NCBI GenBank assembly: GCA_937880835.1
Contig: CALGRN010000281.1
Location: 1-17,825, forward strand
DNA: 17,825 nt
Direction of reading: 5' to 3'
Origin: an uncultured Prevotella sp.
Lineage (GTDB): Bacteria > Bacteroidota > Bacteroidia > Bacteroidales > Bacteroidaceae
Of the stretch, positions 6,633 through 14,120 are shown piece after piece. The notes beneath the pieces are model-generated. The model was not told the DNA's origin, ran no database searches, and saw nothing but the letters and a program-made list of their open reading frames with translations. The translations under genes were made by a program, and so were the position numbers. Numbering within the stretch: position 1 is the stretch's first letter; the number at the start of each line of letters is the position of its first letter.

Positions 6633-9521
6633 CTATCTCATTATAAAATCAAGTATGGCACGCATGATAGCCGCACGTGTCTGTTCCGATTTTATACATT
6701 CAAAAGGGAAGCCCATGGAGAAACATTTATAATCGTTTCCGCTATAAGCTACTCCTGCGCTTTGTCCGTCTGAATAAAGTAAAGCACTGTATGCCGGATC
6801 GACGGGTGTGATAATATCAGGTGAGGTTGCGGAATAATGTTCTTCATTCAACATCCTGTATATGTCGAATGATGTCCCCATACCGGTTATTTGTTCATCG
6901 TCATTATACTGTTCCGTACCTGCAAAGTTTATTTTTAAGATGTTTGAAAGGAACTCTTTTTCTTCTACGGTACTCATGTCAGAGCCTATATATGAACCGC
7001 TTACAACCAAACGACCGTTATTACGTGTGAAATCAGCAAGTTTCTTTTGCATATCTGGAGTAAAGGTCTTATAATATTTCAATGAATGTCCGTCGTTCTT
7101 CTCCAATCCCAATATCATATCAACACATTTGTATTGGTTCATGTCAACAAAATTAGATATTAAAGCCTCGTTTGAACAGCTTACTATGTTGTATTTTCCG
7201 GATGTCTGAATGGCAGCAGCATGAGTCCTGACGTAGTTGAAATCATTGCCGGCAATGAACTTGCCAGCAAGTTCTTCACCGCTGAACCCTAATCCGTCAA
7301 CATCTTCTATCCCCATTTTATTACGGTCGAAGCATTGCTGTCTTCCATTCCAACCTGCCGTTAAACCATAAGAAACACCAACGTCTTTGTCCAAATCGAA
7401 CCCTTGTTCTTCAAAGTTATCGCGTATAGCAGGTGAAGAAAGACGTTTAAAACCATTTACGATTAATACGGTTTGAGTGGCATTTGATTGTGAAAGTGCA
7501 GACAATACCTCTGTTGGAAAACTCTCTCCTCCACGATTTGTTGCCGTTATACGAAAGCTGTAAAGCACACCCGGCTCTAATACTGTTGTGAAAGAATTAC
7601 CCTTTACGTTAATCCCATTGTCAAAACCTCCGCGTCCTATCGCCGTATAAACATTGAATGATGTAGGTGTAGCAGTAGATTCCTGCTCGTCTTCAACAGT
7701 ATTCCAACGCAATGTAATCTTATTCTTTTCTGTAAACTCTATGCGAAAGTTGTCAGGAGAAAGCGGTTGTACAATATAAGGGCGTCCGTGTTGTGTAGAA
7801 ATATATCTAAGTATTGTCTTATATATTGAGCGGGCAAGAGTGAAACGAAAATTAGGATCTTGTCCATACCGCATGTCGGGGAAGTTCTGATGAGACATTG
7901 TTTCAAGTATTGCGGAAGGTATCTCCGGATTTCTTGTTTCCGAATAATTGCGATCCCACAAATATCTTACTGCCCAATTATTATATTTTGCCTTTATATC
8001 TTTGTCAACATTATACAACAATGAACTTGCAAAATCTTTTGAGGACATTCTCGAAATGCCGGAATTAAGCTTTCCATCATTAAAATTTGTCGTGTATATT
8101 GCAAGAGAACCTACGAGTGAATTGCCATCTCTTGAATAACCGGCATCACTGTGTATAGCGAGCGAAAGCTCTATCGGAACATTCTTTCCTATTATTGTCG
8201 GTGCATATAATGAACCTCCTGCAAGCCAATTTGTCATATAAGAACGTGTATTTATATCGTCGCTGTAATCATCTTCTCCATACTTACTGCTATAAACACT
8301 ATATGGTGCACCTGCCCATTGCGCATAATATCTTGCTCCTTCCAATGCTCTCGGCAGTAAACTTGTAGAACCGCCACGCTCTATATTGCCCATTCCGCCA
8401 CCAAAACGGACTGCATCACTTGTCACAACACCTTTGTCTTTGCAACTGTTTGTCACTACAACACGGTTGTAAATGTTGCATCCTTCGTCAAAATCGAATG
8501 TTCCTAAATACACCCAAGTGCCGCCTCCCATTTTCTGATTTACCCTGAAATGTGTTTCTTCGCCTTTGTGATATACTATATATTGAGCATCTTCCACACT
8601 GTTTGGAAGTGTCTGATAGCTGACATATACGGCATAACGTCCTGCTTTCGGGAATGGAGGTTGATATGAAATACTGCTGCTATTCTTTCTCGATGTGCTT
8701 TTAATCATTCGCGCAGTGCCTTTTTCAAAAGGGTTTTCACCGTCACGATACATCCCTATATGTCTTGCGAAACCACTCTGATGTGTATCTCTCCAATCGT
8801 GTGAGATATTATATTCAGTGTAATAAGGTGTCTTTACTTTATCGTCATTGTCAACAATAAGCTCATATTTTTGCCAGTCACGCTCTCGCGGTGTGAATAC
8901 TATTGCACCTGCATTTTCAAGCATCGGCATCAAGTAAGGTACGACAATGGTTTGCGTGTACAAGTCTTCCGTAGTACAAAACAAGCTCGGGCGTTGCCAA
9001 CGCCATTCATCTTTTTTATGATCATAATACCTTCCGTGACTTGCCCAAAGAGAAATATGTCTGTTTTGCAATCCATGCGTTATTACATTAGGCTTCGATT
9101 CATTATACACCCATGCAGCTCCTTTATATTCAATGTCTCCCCATAAACGAGGCATGTTGCTGCTTGACATGCTGTTAGGTATCAGTTCTTCTATCAGCAT
9201 ACCATTGGTAAACAATTTTATCTCATACTTATTATATGGTTTTGGAATTGCTTTCCTTATCTTTGAGTATATCTTTCTGACTATTGAAGGAGTAAAATCC
9301 TGAGATGCGAAAGATGCATCTGCCACTATTGATAGAGTCCTGTTATTATTGTCAACAGTATATCTCACCATACGAGATTGCTGATGAATGGCTTCATGTT
9401 TTGGCTTATAGTTAAGGAAGAAAATATTTAGTTGTCTTTCCAATCTGCCATCTTCACCTGCAACTTGCGCAATAGCACAAAAAGACAACAACAATAATAT
9501 TATAGTGAAAAATTTCCTCAT
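6633..9521 (-). CDS. Exported Amidase_3-like protein with golvesin-type insertion and FnIII domain
   Basis: I read this as a secreted zinc amidase relative (N-acetylmuramoyl-L-alanine amidase fold); close relatives are often labelled xanthan lyase or golvesin-domain protein. I start at ATG 9521 (962 residues) because it gives a clean signal peptide, MRKFFTIILLLLSFCAIAQ; an ATG at 9554 would put 11 extra residues in front and overlap the previous gene. Amidase-like motifs appear in order: ASHGR (His162), TTEDLYTQ (Glu185) leading to FTPRERD (209-215), AIHSDAG (His457), and PEIPSAILETMSHQNFPD (Glu540). Between the second and third lies a beta-rich golvesin-C-like region (about 280-375, RYAVYVSYQTLPNS... 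TWVYLGTFDF). A fibronectin-III-like domain (about 590-678) follows, then a C-terminal domain (683-962) that resembles a class-I glutamine-amidotransferase-like fold. The upstream acyltransferase ends 19 bases earlier. Confidence 0.75.
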   Translation of the reverse strand: MRKFFTIILLLLSFCAIAQVAGEDGRLERQLNIFFLNYKPKHEAIHQQSRMVRYTVDNNNRTLSIVADASFASQDFTPSIVRKIYSKIRKAIPKPYNKYEIKLFTNGMLIEELIPNSMSSSNMPRLWGDIEYKGAAWVYNESKPNVITHGLQNRHISLWASHGRYYDHKKDEWRWQRPSLFCTTEDLYTQTIVVPYLMPMLENAGAIVFTPRERDWQKYELIVDNDDKVKTPYYTEYNISHDWRDTHQSGFARHIGMYRDGENPFEKGTARMIKSTSRKNSSSISYQPPFPKAGRYAVYVSYQTLPNSVEDAQYIVYHKGEETHFRVNQKMGGGTWVYLGTFDFDEGCNIYNRVVVTNSCKDKGVVTSDAVRFGGGMGNIERGGSTSLLPRALEGARYYAQWAGAPYSVYSSKYGEDDYSDDINTRSYMTNWLAGGSLYAPTIIGKNVPIELSLAIHSDAGYSRDGNSLVGSLAIYTTNFNDGKLNSGISRMSSKDFASSLLYNVDKDIKAKYNNWAVRYLWDRNYSETRNPEIPSAILETMSHQNFPDMRYGQDPNFRFTLARSIYKTILRYISTQHGRPYIVQPLSPDNFRIEFTEKNKITLRWNTVEDEQESTATPTSFNVYTAIGRGGFDNGINVKGNSFTTVLEPGVLYSFRITATNRGGESFPTEVLSALSQSNATQTVLIVNGFKRLSSPAIRDNFEEQGFDLDKDVGVSYGLTAGWNGRQQCFDRNKMGIEDVDGLGFSGEELAGKFIAGNDFNYVRTHAAAIQTSGKYNIVSCSNEALISNFVDMNQYKCVDMILGLEKNDGHSLKYYKTFTPDMQKKLADFTRNNGRLVVSGSYIGSDMSTVEEKEFLSNILKINFAGTEQYNDDEQITGMGTSFDIYRMLNEEHYSATSPDIITPVDPAYSALLYSDGQSAGVAYSGNDYKCFSMGFPFECIKSEQTRAAIMRAILDFIMR

Positions 9522-9540
9522 AATACAGTTATGAATAGTT

Positions 9541-10098
9541 TTAACGGATTTCACCTATTGAGAAAAGCTCAGGATGTTTGCCTTTAAAGTCTTTGTAATA
9601 TAATTTTATATCTCTCATTTCTTTTTCCACATCACCTGTGGGAATAAAACTCTTGGTGCATTGAATATGTTTTTTCTCATAATCAACACCGTAAAGCAAT
9701 ATAGGAATTTTGGCTTTCAAAGCGATATAATAGAATCCATACTTCCATTCAGTATTAAGAGAGCGAGTTCCTTCGGGCGTTATACATAGTTGAAATGTTT
9801 TTTCTCTTTCGGCTGTATCCGCGAGATTATCAGTCATGCTCGTATGTTTGGAACGCCATACAGGTATGCCCCCTATTTTTCGGAATAATGAACCCAAAGG
9901 CCAGAAGAACCATTCCTTTTTCATAAGGAAATTACTTTTCAATCCTTCGGCACGTGCATATAGTTGCCCTATTACAAAATCCCAGTTGCTCGTATGTGGT
10001 GCAAGGCATATAATAAACTTATCGGGATGAGCTGCGGTTACTTCTTTCGTCCATCCCAAATGTTTATACAATAGCCAACTGCAAAGCCTTTTCAACAT
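9541..10098 (-). CDS. PlsC-like 1-acyl-glycerol-phosphate acyltransferase family protein
   Basis: A 185-residue acyltransferase of the PlsC/LPLAT superfamily, which moves acyl chains to glycerophospholipid-type or other acceptors at the inner membrane. The catalytic HxxxxD is HTSNWD (His35-Asp40). Further family blocks are GGIPVWR (76-82) and TPEGTR (107-112), which binds the acceptor phosphate. It is shorter than typical PlsC (about 240) and has no strong N-terminal membrane segment, only an amphipathic start (LCSWLLYKHLGW). This puts it nearer the small Bacteroidota acyltransferases than PlsC itself, so the acceptor is open. It begins 4 bases after a small upstream gene, and the amidase-like gene follows after 19 bases, so the three are probably one transcript with an envelope theme. 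Confidence 0.88.
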   Translation of the reverse strand: MLKRLCSWLLYKHLGWTKEVTAAHPDKFIICLAPHTSNWDFVIGQLYARAEGLKSNFLMKKEWFFWPLGSLFRKIGGIPVWRSKHTSMTDNLADTAEREKTFQLCITPEGTRSLNTEWKYGFYYIALKAKIPILLYGVDYEKKHIQCTKSFIPTGDVEKEMRDIKLYYKDFKGKHPELFSIGEIR

Positions 10099-10102
10099 TG
10101 CT

Positions 10103-10375
10103 TTAATTTATGTTTCCTATCTGGTCAATTATCTCAGATACTTGTTTGTTGAAATCCTCTATTAGTTTTTTATAGAATTTCTTTGCCGGAATACCGGGTT
10201 CAGGATGCGATATTCGTCTCAAAAAATCATCGTGAATGGTAATTATAGAATACAACAAAGCCTGTATGTTTTCCGTATTTGGCTTTCCGCTATACAATGA
10301 GGCAGCAATACATTCTGCAAACAAGTCACTGCAAATGTAGTTTATTGTCCTTTTTAAATCTCTTTTATTGGTCAT
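10103..10375 (-). CDS. Small helical hypothetical protein, 90 aa
   Basis: I do not recognise a named family. The 90 residues are predicted mostly helical, with no signal peptide or membrane span. Notable segments are NYICSDLFAECIAASLY (12-28), LLYSIITIHDDFLRRISHPEPG (41-62) and KLIEDFNKQVSEIIDQIG. It is the first gene of the five-gene minus-strand run, only 4 bases before the acyltransferase, so translational coupling is likely. A good -7 promoter element lies 30 bases upstream. A real gene is well supported by the promoter and spacing. Confidence 0.75.
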   Translation of the reverse strand: MTNKRDLKRTINYICSDLFAECIAASLYSGKPNTENIQALLYSIITIHDDFLRRISHPEPGIPAKKFYKKLIEDFNKQVSEIIDQIGNIN

Positions 10376-10404
10376 AATGTCTGCACATTAAAAATTACAC
10401 AGTT

Positions 10405-10434
10405 CAAAGATAGAAAAAAAAAAGGAAATGCAAG
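10405..10434 (-). promoter_or_regulatory. Candidate promoter for the five-gene minus-strand run
   Basis: Read on the minus strand, TATCTTTG (10412-10405) matches TAnnTTTG. A CTTG at 10434-10431 lies 18 bases further upstream, close to the TTTG -33 element. The start codon is about 30 bases downstream. It is back to back with the pfp promoter. Confidence 0.6.
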
Positions 10435-10482
10435 CGATTATCTTTAAAAATATTTCATAAGGGTTGAAATCTTTGTTTTTTC

Positions 10483-10514
10483 TTTCCTTATATCACAAAA
10501 AAAGACTATTTTTG
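10483..10514 (+). promoter_or_regulatory. Candidate promoter for pfp
   Basis: TATTTTTG (10507-10514) is a full match to the -7 consensus TAnnTTTG. A TTTC at 10483-10486, 20 bases upstream, is one base off the -33 TTTG. The predicted leader is about 45 bases and I see no hairpin in it. Confidence 0.6.
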
Positions 10515-10566
10515 CATCATGTAAACTATATCATTTTGTTATAGGATTTAATTATTTAAGGTAAAG

Positions 10567-12213
10567 ATGAAAAAAAGTTTTTTGCAGATTGAAAGAGCAG
10601 CTTATCAACCAAAGCTGCCTAAGGGATTACAAGGTGGAGTTAAGATAGAAGAGGGTAAACCCACACAAAGCGTAGGCGACCAAGAAGAAATAAAGAAACT
10701 ATTCCCAAATACTTACGGAATGCCATTGGTAGAATTTGTTCCCGGCGAAAAGACGGTGTCAAAGTCTATGAATGTCGGCGTTATATTAAGCGGCGGACAA
10801 GCTCCCGGCGGACATAATGTGATATGTGGTATATTCGATGAAATAAAGAAACTTAATCCGGAAAATAAACTTTACGGTTTTCTTATGGGACCGGGGGGAC
10901 TTGTAGATCATAAATACAAAGAGCTTACAGCCGATATTATCAATGAATACCGCAATACCGGAGGATTTGACATGATAGGCAGCGGACGTACAAAGTTGGA
11001 GGATATTGAACAGTTCGAGAAAGGACTTGAAATAATAAGAGAACTTAACATAAACGCTATCGTTATAATAGGAGGCGACGATTCAAATACAAACGCATGT
11101 GTGCTTGCCGAGTATTATGCTGCAAAGAAATATGGTGTGCAAGTTATAGGATGCCCTAAAACCATTGACGGCGACTTGAAGAACGATCAAATAGAGACCT
11201 CTTTCGGTTTTGATACGGCTACAAAAGTGTATTCCGAACTTATTGGAAACATTGAGCGCGACTGCAATTCGTCACGTAAATACTGGCATTTCATAAAACT
11301 TATGGGGCGTTCAGCATCTCACATAGCACTCGAATGCGCATTGCAGACACAACCTAATATTTGTATTATATCGGAAGAAGTTAAAGCTAAGGATATGACG
11401 CTTAATCAGATTGTGGATCAAATAGCTTCTGCTGTGGCATACAGAGCTTCTCTCGGAATGAACTACGGAGTTGTGCTTGTGCCGGAAGGACTTATAGAAT
11501 TCCTCCCTTCAATAGGACGTCTGATAAAAGAACTAAACGATCTTCTTGCCGAGCATGGATCAGAATACAGAGATCTGACAGTCAAGAAACAACGAGAATA
11601 CATTCTTTCACATCTTTCAAAAGCTAATGCTTCCACATTCGAGACTTTGCCTGATGATATCGCTCATCAGCTTTCCCTTGACAGAGATTCACACGGAAAT
11701 GTATTGGTTTCGCTTATAGAGACAGAGCAGCTCTTGTCAAGTATGGTTGCCGCAAAGCTCGCAAAATGGGCTAAAACCGGTAAATTTGTCGGCAAGTTTG
11801 CCACGTTGCACCATTTCTTCGGATACGAAGGACGTTGCGGAATACCTTCAAACTATGACGCTGATTATTGTTATGCTCTCGGAGTGAGTGCTGCGCAGCT
11901 TATAGCAAATGACAAAACAGGCTATATGGCTATTGTAAAAAACACGTTTGCATCGCATGATGAGTGGAAAGCAGGAGGCGTTCCTATCACTATGATGATG
12001 AATATGGAACGGAGAAGCGGACTGATGAAGCCTGTCATACGCAAGGCTCTTGTTGATCTTGAAGGCAAACCTTTCAAGAAGTTTGCACAGATGCGCGAAG
12101 AGTGGGCTAAGGAAACATGCTTTATCTATCCCGGTCCGATACAATATTGGGGACCTTCTTCGGTTTGCGATCGAACAACGTTCACGCTCGAACTTGAACA
12201 TGAGAAAGATTGA
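10567..12213 (+). CDS. pfp: Diphosphate-fructose-6-phosphate 1-phosphotransferase (PPi-PFK)
   Basis: Reversibly phosphorylates fructose 6-phosphate with pyrophosphate instead of ATP, saving ATP in glycolysis and allowing flux both ways. At 548 residues it belongs to the long PPi-dependent clade. GGQAPGGHN (76-84) replaces the GGDxxG of ATP-PFKs. Others are GFLMGPGGLVDHKY (104-117), GGDDSNTNA (169-177) and PKTIDGDLKND (197-207), in which Asp201 and Asp203 are catalytic/Mg-binding. The Asp172 after GGD and Lys198 (as in PKTID) are the usual markers of PPi use. MGRSASHIALECA (246-258) and GYEGRCGIPSNYDADY complete the sugar-phosphate site. It has its own promoter and diverges from the minus-strand run. 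No terminator is visible before the GH25 gene 81 bases on. Confidence 0.96.
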   Translation: MKKSFLQIERAAYQPKLPKGLQGGVKIEEGKPTQSVGDQEEIKKLFPNTYGMPLVEFVPGEKTVSKSMNVGVILSGGQAPGGHNVICGIFDEIKKLNPENKLYGFLMGPGGLVDHKYKELTADIINEYRNTGGFDMIGSGRTKLEDIEQFEKGLEIIRELNINAIVIIGGDDSNTNACVLAEYYAAKKYGVQVIGCPKTIDGDLKNDQIETSFGFDTATKVYSELIGNIERDCNSSRKYWHFIKLMGRSASHIALECALQTQPNICIISEEVKAKDMTLNQIVDQIASAVAYRASLGMNYGVVLVPEGLIEFLPSIGRLIKELNDLLAEHGSEYRDLTVKKQREYILSHLSKANASTFETLPDDIAHQLSLDRDSHGNVLVSLIETEQLLSSMVAAKLAKWAKTGKFVGKFATLHHFFGYEGRCGIPSNYDADYCYALGVSAAQLIANDKTGYMAIVKNTFASHDEWKAGGVPITMMMNMERRSGLMKPVIRKALVDLEGKPFKKFAQMREEWAKETCFIYPGPIQYWGPSSVCDRTTFTLELEHEKD

Positions 12214-12294
12214 TGCACTGCAATGCAAACATATAAAACAGTGTTATAGCCCATTTTTAAGTAAATAATTATATTGCCAATTCACAATTCTGAA

Positions 12295-13170
12295 ATGGTA
12301 AGAACAAAAAGAACAAATAAAACGAGAAAGGTTACTGCGGGACGTAAACGTCGCAGTAACCTTTCTAATCATTCTTCCTTTTTCTCTCGTTTATTTCGTC
12401 TCTATCCTCGTTGGGCATGGTGGGTAGGAGGCATTGGCGTTATTGCAGTCTATATATGGCTTTTTTATTATTTCTTCGTAGGGCCGTTCGGATTCAGATG
12501 GAGAGCTCTTTACGGTGACGTAGATTATCCGGAAGGCTATGAAATACATGGCATTGATGTAAGCCATCATCAAGGAACGATTGACTGGGCAGAGCTTCGT
12601 AACGCAATGATAGAAAGGTGTCCGGTGCGCTTTGTGATAATAAAAGCAACAGAGGGAACAGGACATATAGACGAAAACTTCAACGATAATTTCTATCAGG
12701 CGCGTGAGCATGGCTTCATAAGAGGTGCATATCATTTTTGGAGCAATAAAACTCCTGCACGAGAACAGGCTTATTACTTCCTGAAACAAGTGCATCTTGA
12801 AGAGGGCGATTTACCTCCTGTGCTCGACGTGGAGCATAAACCGAAAGATATGCCTGTGGATGAATTTCAGAGAGAAATACTTGCATGGCTTCACATAGTG
12901 GAAGATAAATATCATGTAAAACCAATCATATACACATACTATAAATTCAAAGATGCATACCTTAGCGATACTCGTTTTGATGATTATCCTTATTGGATTG
13001 CTCACTATTATGTTGACAAAGTAGAGTATAAAGGTAAATGGAAGTTTTGGCAACATACCGATGCGGGGCGGCTGCCGGGCATAAAAGGATATGTGGATTT
13101 CAACATATATAATGGTAGCTATTATGATTTGAAACAGTTAACCATAGGTGGAAATGATATGATTGACTGA
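12295..13170 (+). CDS. Membrane-anchored GH25 muramidase (lysozyme family)
   Basis: A 291-residue glycoside hydrolase family 25 enzyme, predicted to cut the beta-1,4 link between MurNAc and GlcNAc in peptidoglycan. I chose ATG 12295; a TTG start at 12274 would add 7 residues without support. A very basic cytoplasmic tail (2-30) leads to one membrane span (about 39-63, WAWWVGGIGVIAVYIWLFYY). The catalytic domain runs from GIDVSHHQG (Asp88) through VIIKATEGTG to VLDVEHK (Asp178 and Glu180, the family's acid pair). It then reaches YWIAHY, FWQHTDAG and a closing DFNIYNG (Asp268). The active site should therefore face the periplasm. Codons 11-24 contain a perfect 15-bp inverted repeat. The gene may be read from pfp, since no terminator separates them. 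Confidence 0.92.
   Translation: MVRTKRTNKTRKVTAGRKRRSNLSNHSSFFSRLFRLYPRWAWWVGGIGVIAVYIWLFYYFFVGPFGFRWRALYGDVDYPEGYEIHGIDVSHHQGTIDWAELRNAMIERCPVRFVIIKATEGTGHIDENFNDNFYQAREHGFIRGAYHFWSNKTPAREQAYYFLKQVHLEEGDLPPVLDVEHKPKDMPVDEFQREILAWLHIVEDKYHVKPIIYTYYKFKDAYLSDTRFDDYPYWIAHYYVDKVEYKGKWKFWQHTDAGRLPGIKGYVDFNIYNGSYYDLKQLTIGGNDMID
12325..12366 (+). promoter_or_regulatory. Strong hairpin inside the GH25 coding start
   Basis: AGAAAGGTTACTGCG (12325-12339) is an exact inverted repeat of 12352-12366. The 12 bases between add ACG/CGT pairing around a TAAA loop, leaving a GG bulge. A pyrimidine-rich stretch follows (TTCTTCCTTTTTCTCT, 12372-12387). This resembles an attenuator or the missing pfp terminator, but it lies 30 bases inside the reading frame. 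Confidence 0.7.
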
Positions 13171-13248
13171 CAAAGGAAACATGCTTTTCATCTGTTTATG
13201 TTGAAAACAATATACTCTGATAATCAAGTATTTAAGAAACATCATTAC

Positions 13249-13329
13249 GAAACGATGACTTTTGCACTACGAAAGTTATTGTTTTAGAGTGTAAAAGTTA
13301 TCCTTTTATGGTGCAAAACAATAGCTTTT
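13249..13329. repeat. 22-bp-period A/T-tract array (array B)
   Basis: Four 15-base cores start at 13249, 13271, 13293 and 13315, exactly 22 bases apart: GAAACGATGACTTTT, GAAAGTTATTGTTTT, AAAAGTTATCCTTTT and AAAACAATAGCTTTT. The second is nearly the reverse complement of the fourth (13 of 15). It lies between the facing 3' ends of the GH25 and UpxY-like genes. The rest of the gap 13171-13451 is AT-rich and shows no standard terminator. Confidence 0.87.
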
Positions 13330-13451
13330 GAAAAACAGTAAAAATCATATTACTTGATAATAAGAAAAAATATCGGGAGAGAATATAGCAAAAACATGAT
13401 ATAATGCAAGAATAAAAATTTATAAATATGTACCGTAAGGCAATACACAGA

Positions 13452-14009
13452 TTATAAACTTACGCAACACCATCTTGACACTTTTATCATCACACCCATT
13501 CCGGGAACTTCTTTCAATAAATAATATTTATGGCTCTGACGCACCAATTTTCCTGTAAGTCCTTTCAAAGGACCGTGTGTAACTCTCACTTCTGTGCCTG
13601 TTTTGAGCTTAGCTTCGCTTTCCGATACATATTTACGCAGTTCCAAATCGGGATTGCACATAATACGAAATTCATTCATCTGCTTGGCAGGTATTTCGTA
13701 AAAATCATTTGAATCTTTTGCTTTTCTAATTACCTGAATATCGTATTCCGAATTGGCAACACACTCTTTAATAAAGCTGTCGGTAACTGTTTTCTTGACA
13801 AACATAATATTGCACACCACAGGACGCAGTTCCTTTCTCACATGCTTCTCTTTATCTTCAAAATAAACATAATGCATCGGCACGAAAACTTCTAATTGCT
13901 TTTCGGTTAAGTAGTCTCTTACAAGTTTCCATTTCGTAGAAAACAGTCTTACAGCATACCAAGTATGCTCATCGGACAATGTTTCTGTTATATTTTGATC
14001 TAAGCACAT
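13452..14009 (-). CDS. UpxY/NusG-like transcription antitermination factor
   Basis: A 185-residue NusG-superfamily protein: an NGN domain (about 15-115, from TWYAVRLFSTKWKLVRDYL) and a C-terminal KOW domain (138-182, with GTEVRVTHGPLKGLTGKLVRQ). NGN domains clamp RNA polymerase and keep it elongating. UpxY-type members in Bacteroides act on the capsule operon that they head. Here no polysaccharide gene follows: downstream on this strand are array B and then the convergent GH25 gene. The protein is therefore an orphan that must act in trans, or is a remnant of a lost locus. The frame is intact, and an in-frame stop upstream of the ATG (TAA, 14019-14021) excludes a longer start. Specialised NusG paralogue rather than housekeeping nusG, judged by sequence divergence and context. 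Confidence 0.85.
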   Translation of the reverse strand: MCLDQNITETLSDEHTWYAVRLFSTKWKLVRDYLTEKQLEVFVPMHYVYFEDKEKHVRKELRPVVCNIMFVKKTVTDSFIKECVANSEYDIQVIRKAKDSNDFYEIPAKQMNEFRIMCNPDLELRKYVSESEAKLKTGTEVRVTHGPLKGLTGKLVRQSHKYYLLKEVPGMGVMIKVSRWCCVSL

Positions 14010-14045
14010 AGGCAGTTTTTATGATGTCATACTACATCCTGTAAA

Positions 14046-14079
14046 CAATATTATAGAAGTAACCAATTAATACGACAAA
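14046..14079 (-). promoter_or_regulatory. Candidate promoter for the UpxY-like gene
   Basis: On the minus strand, TTTG (14079-14076) and TAATATTG (14053-14046, one mismatch to TAnnTTTG) are 22 bases apart, slightly wide. The start codon is 37 bases further. The match is moderate. Confidence 0.4.
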
Positions 14080-14120
14080 CCTATTTGATAGTATATCGTA
14101 TTTATCAAGAAGACAAACAA

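Noticed and set aside
9522..9554. Longer start for the amidase-like protein
   Set aside because: It would place 11 polar residues ahead of a classic signal peptide and overlap the acyltransferase stop; ATG 9521 is better.
12274..12294. TTG start for the GH25 gene
   Set aside because: The ATG at 12295 directly precedes the basic tail, and the seven extra residues add no recognisable feature.
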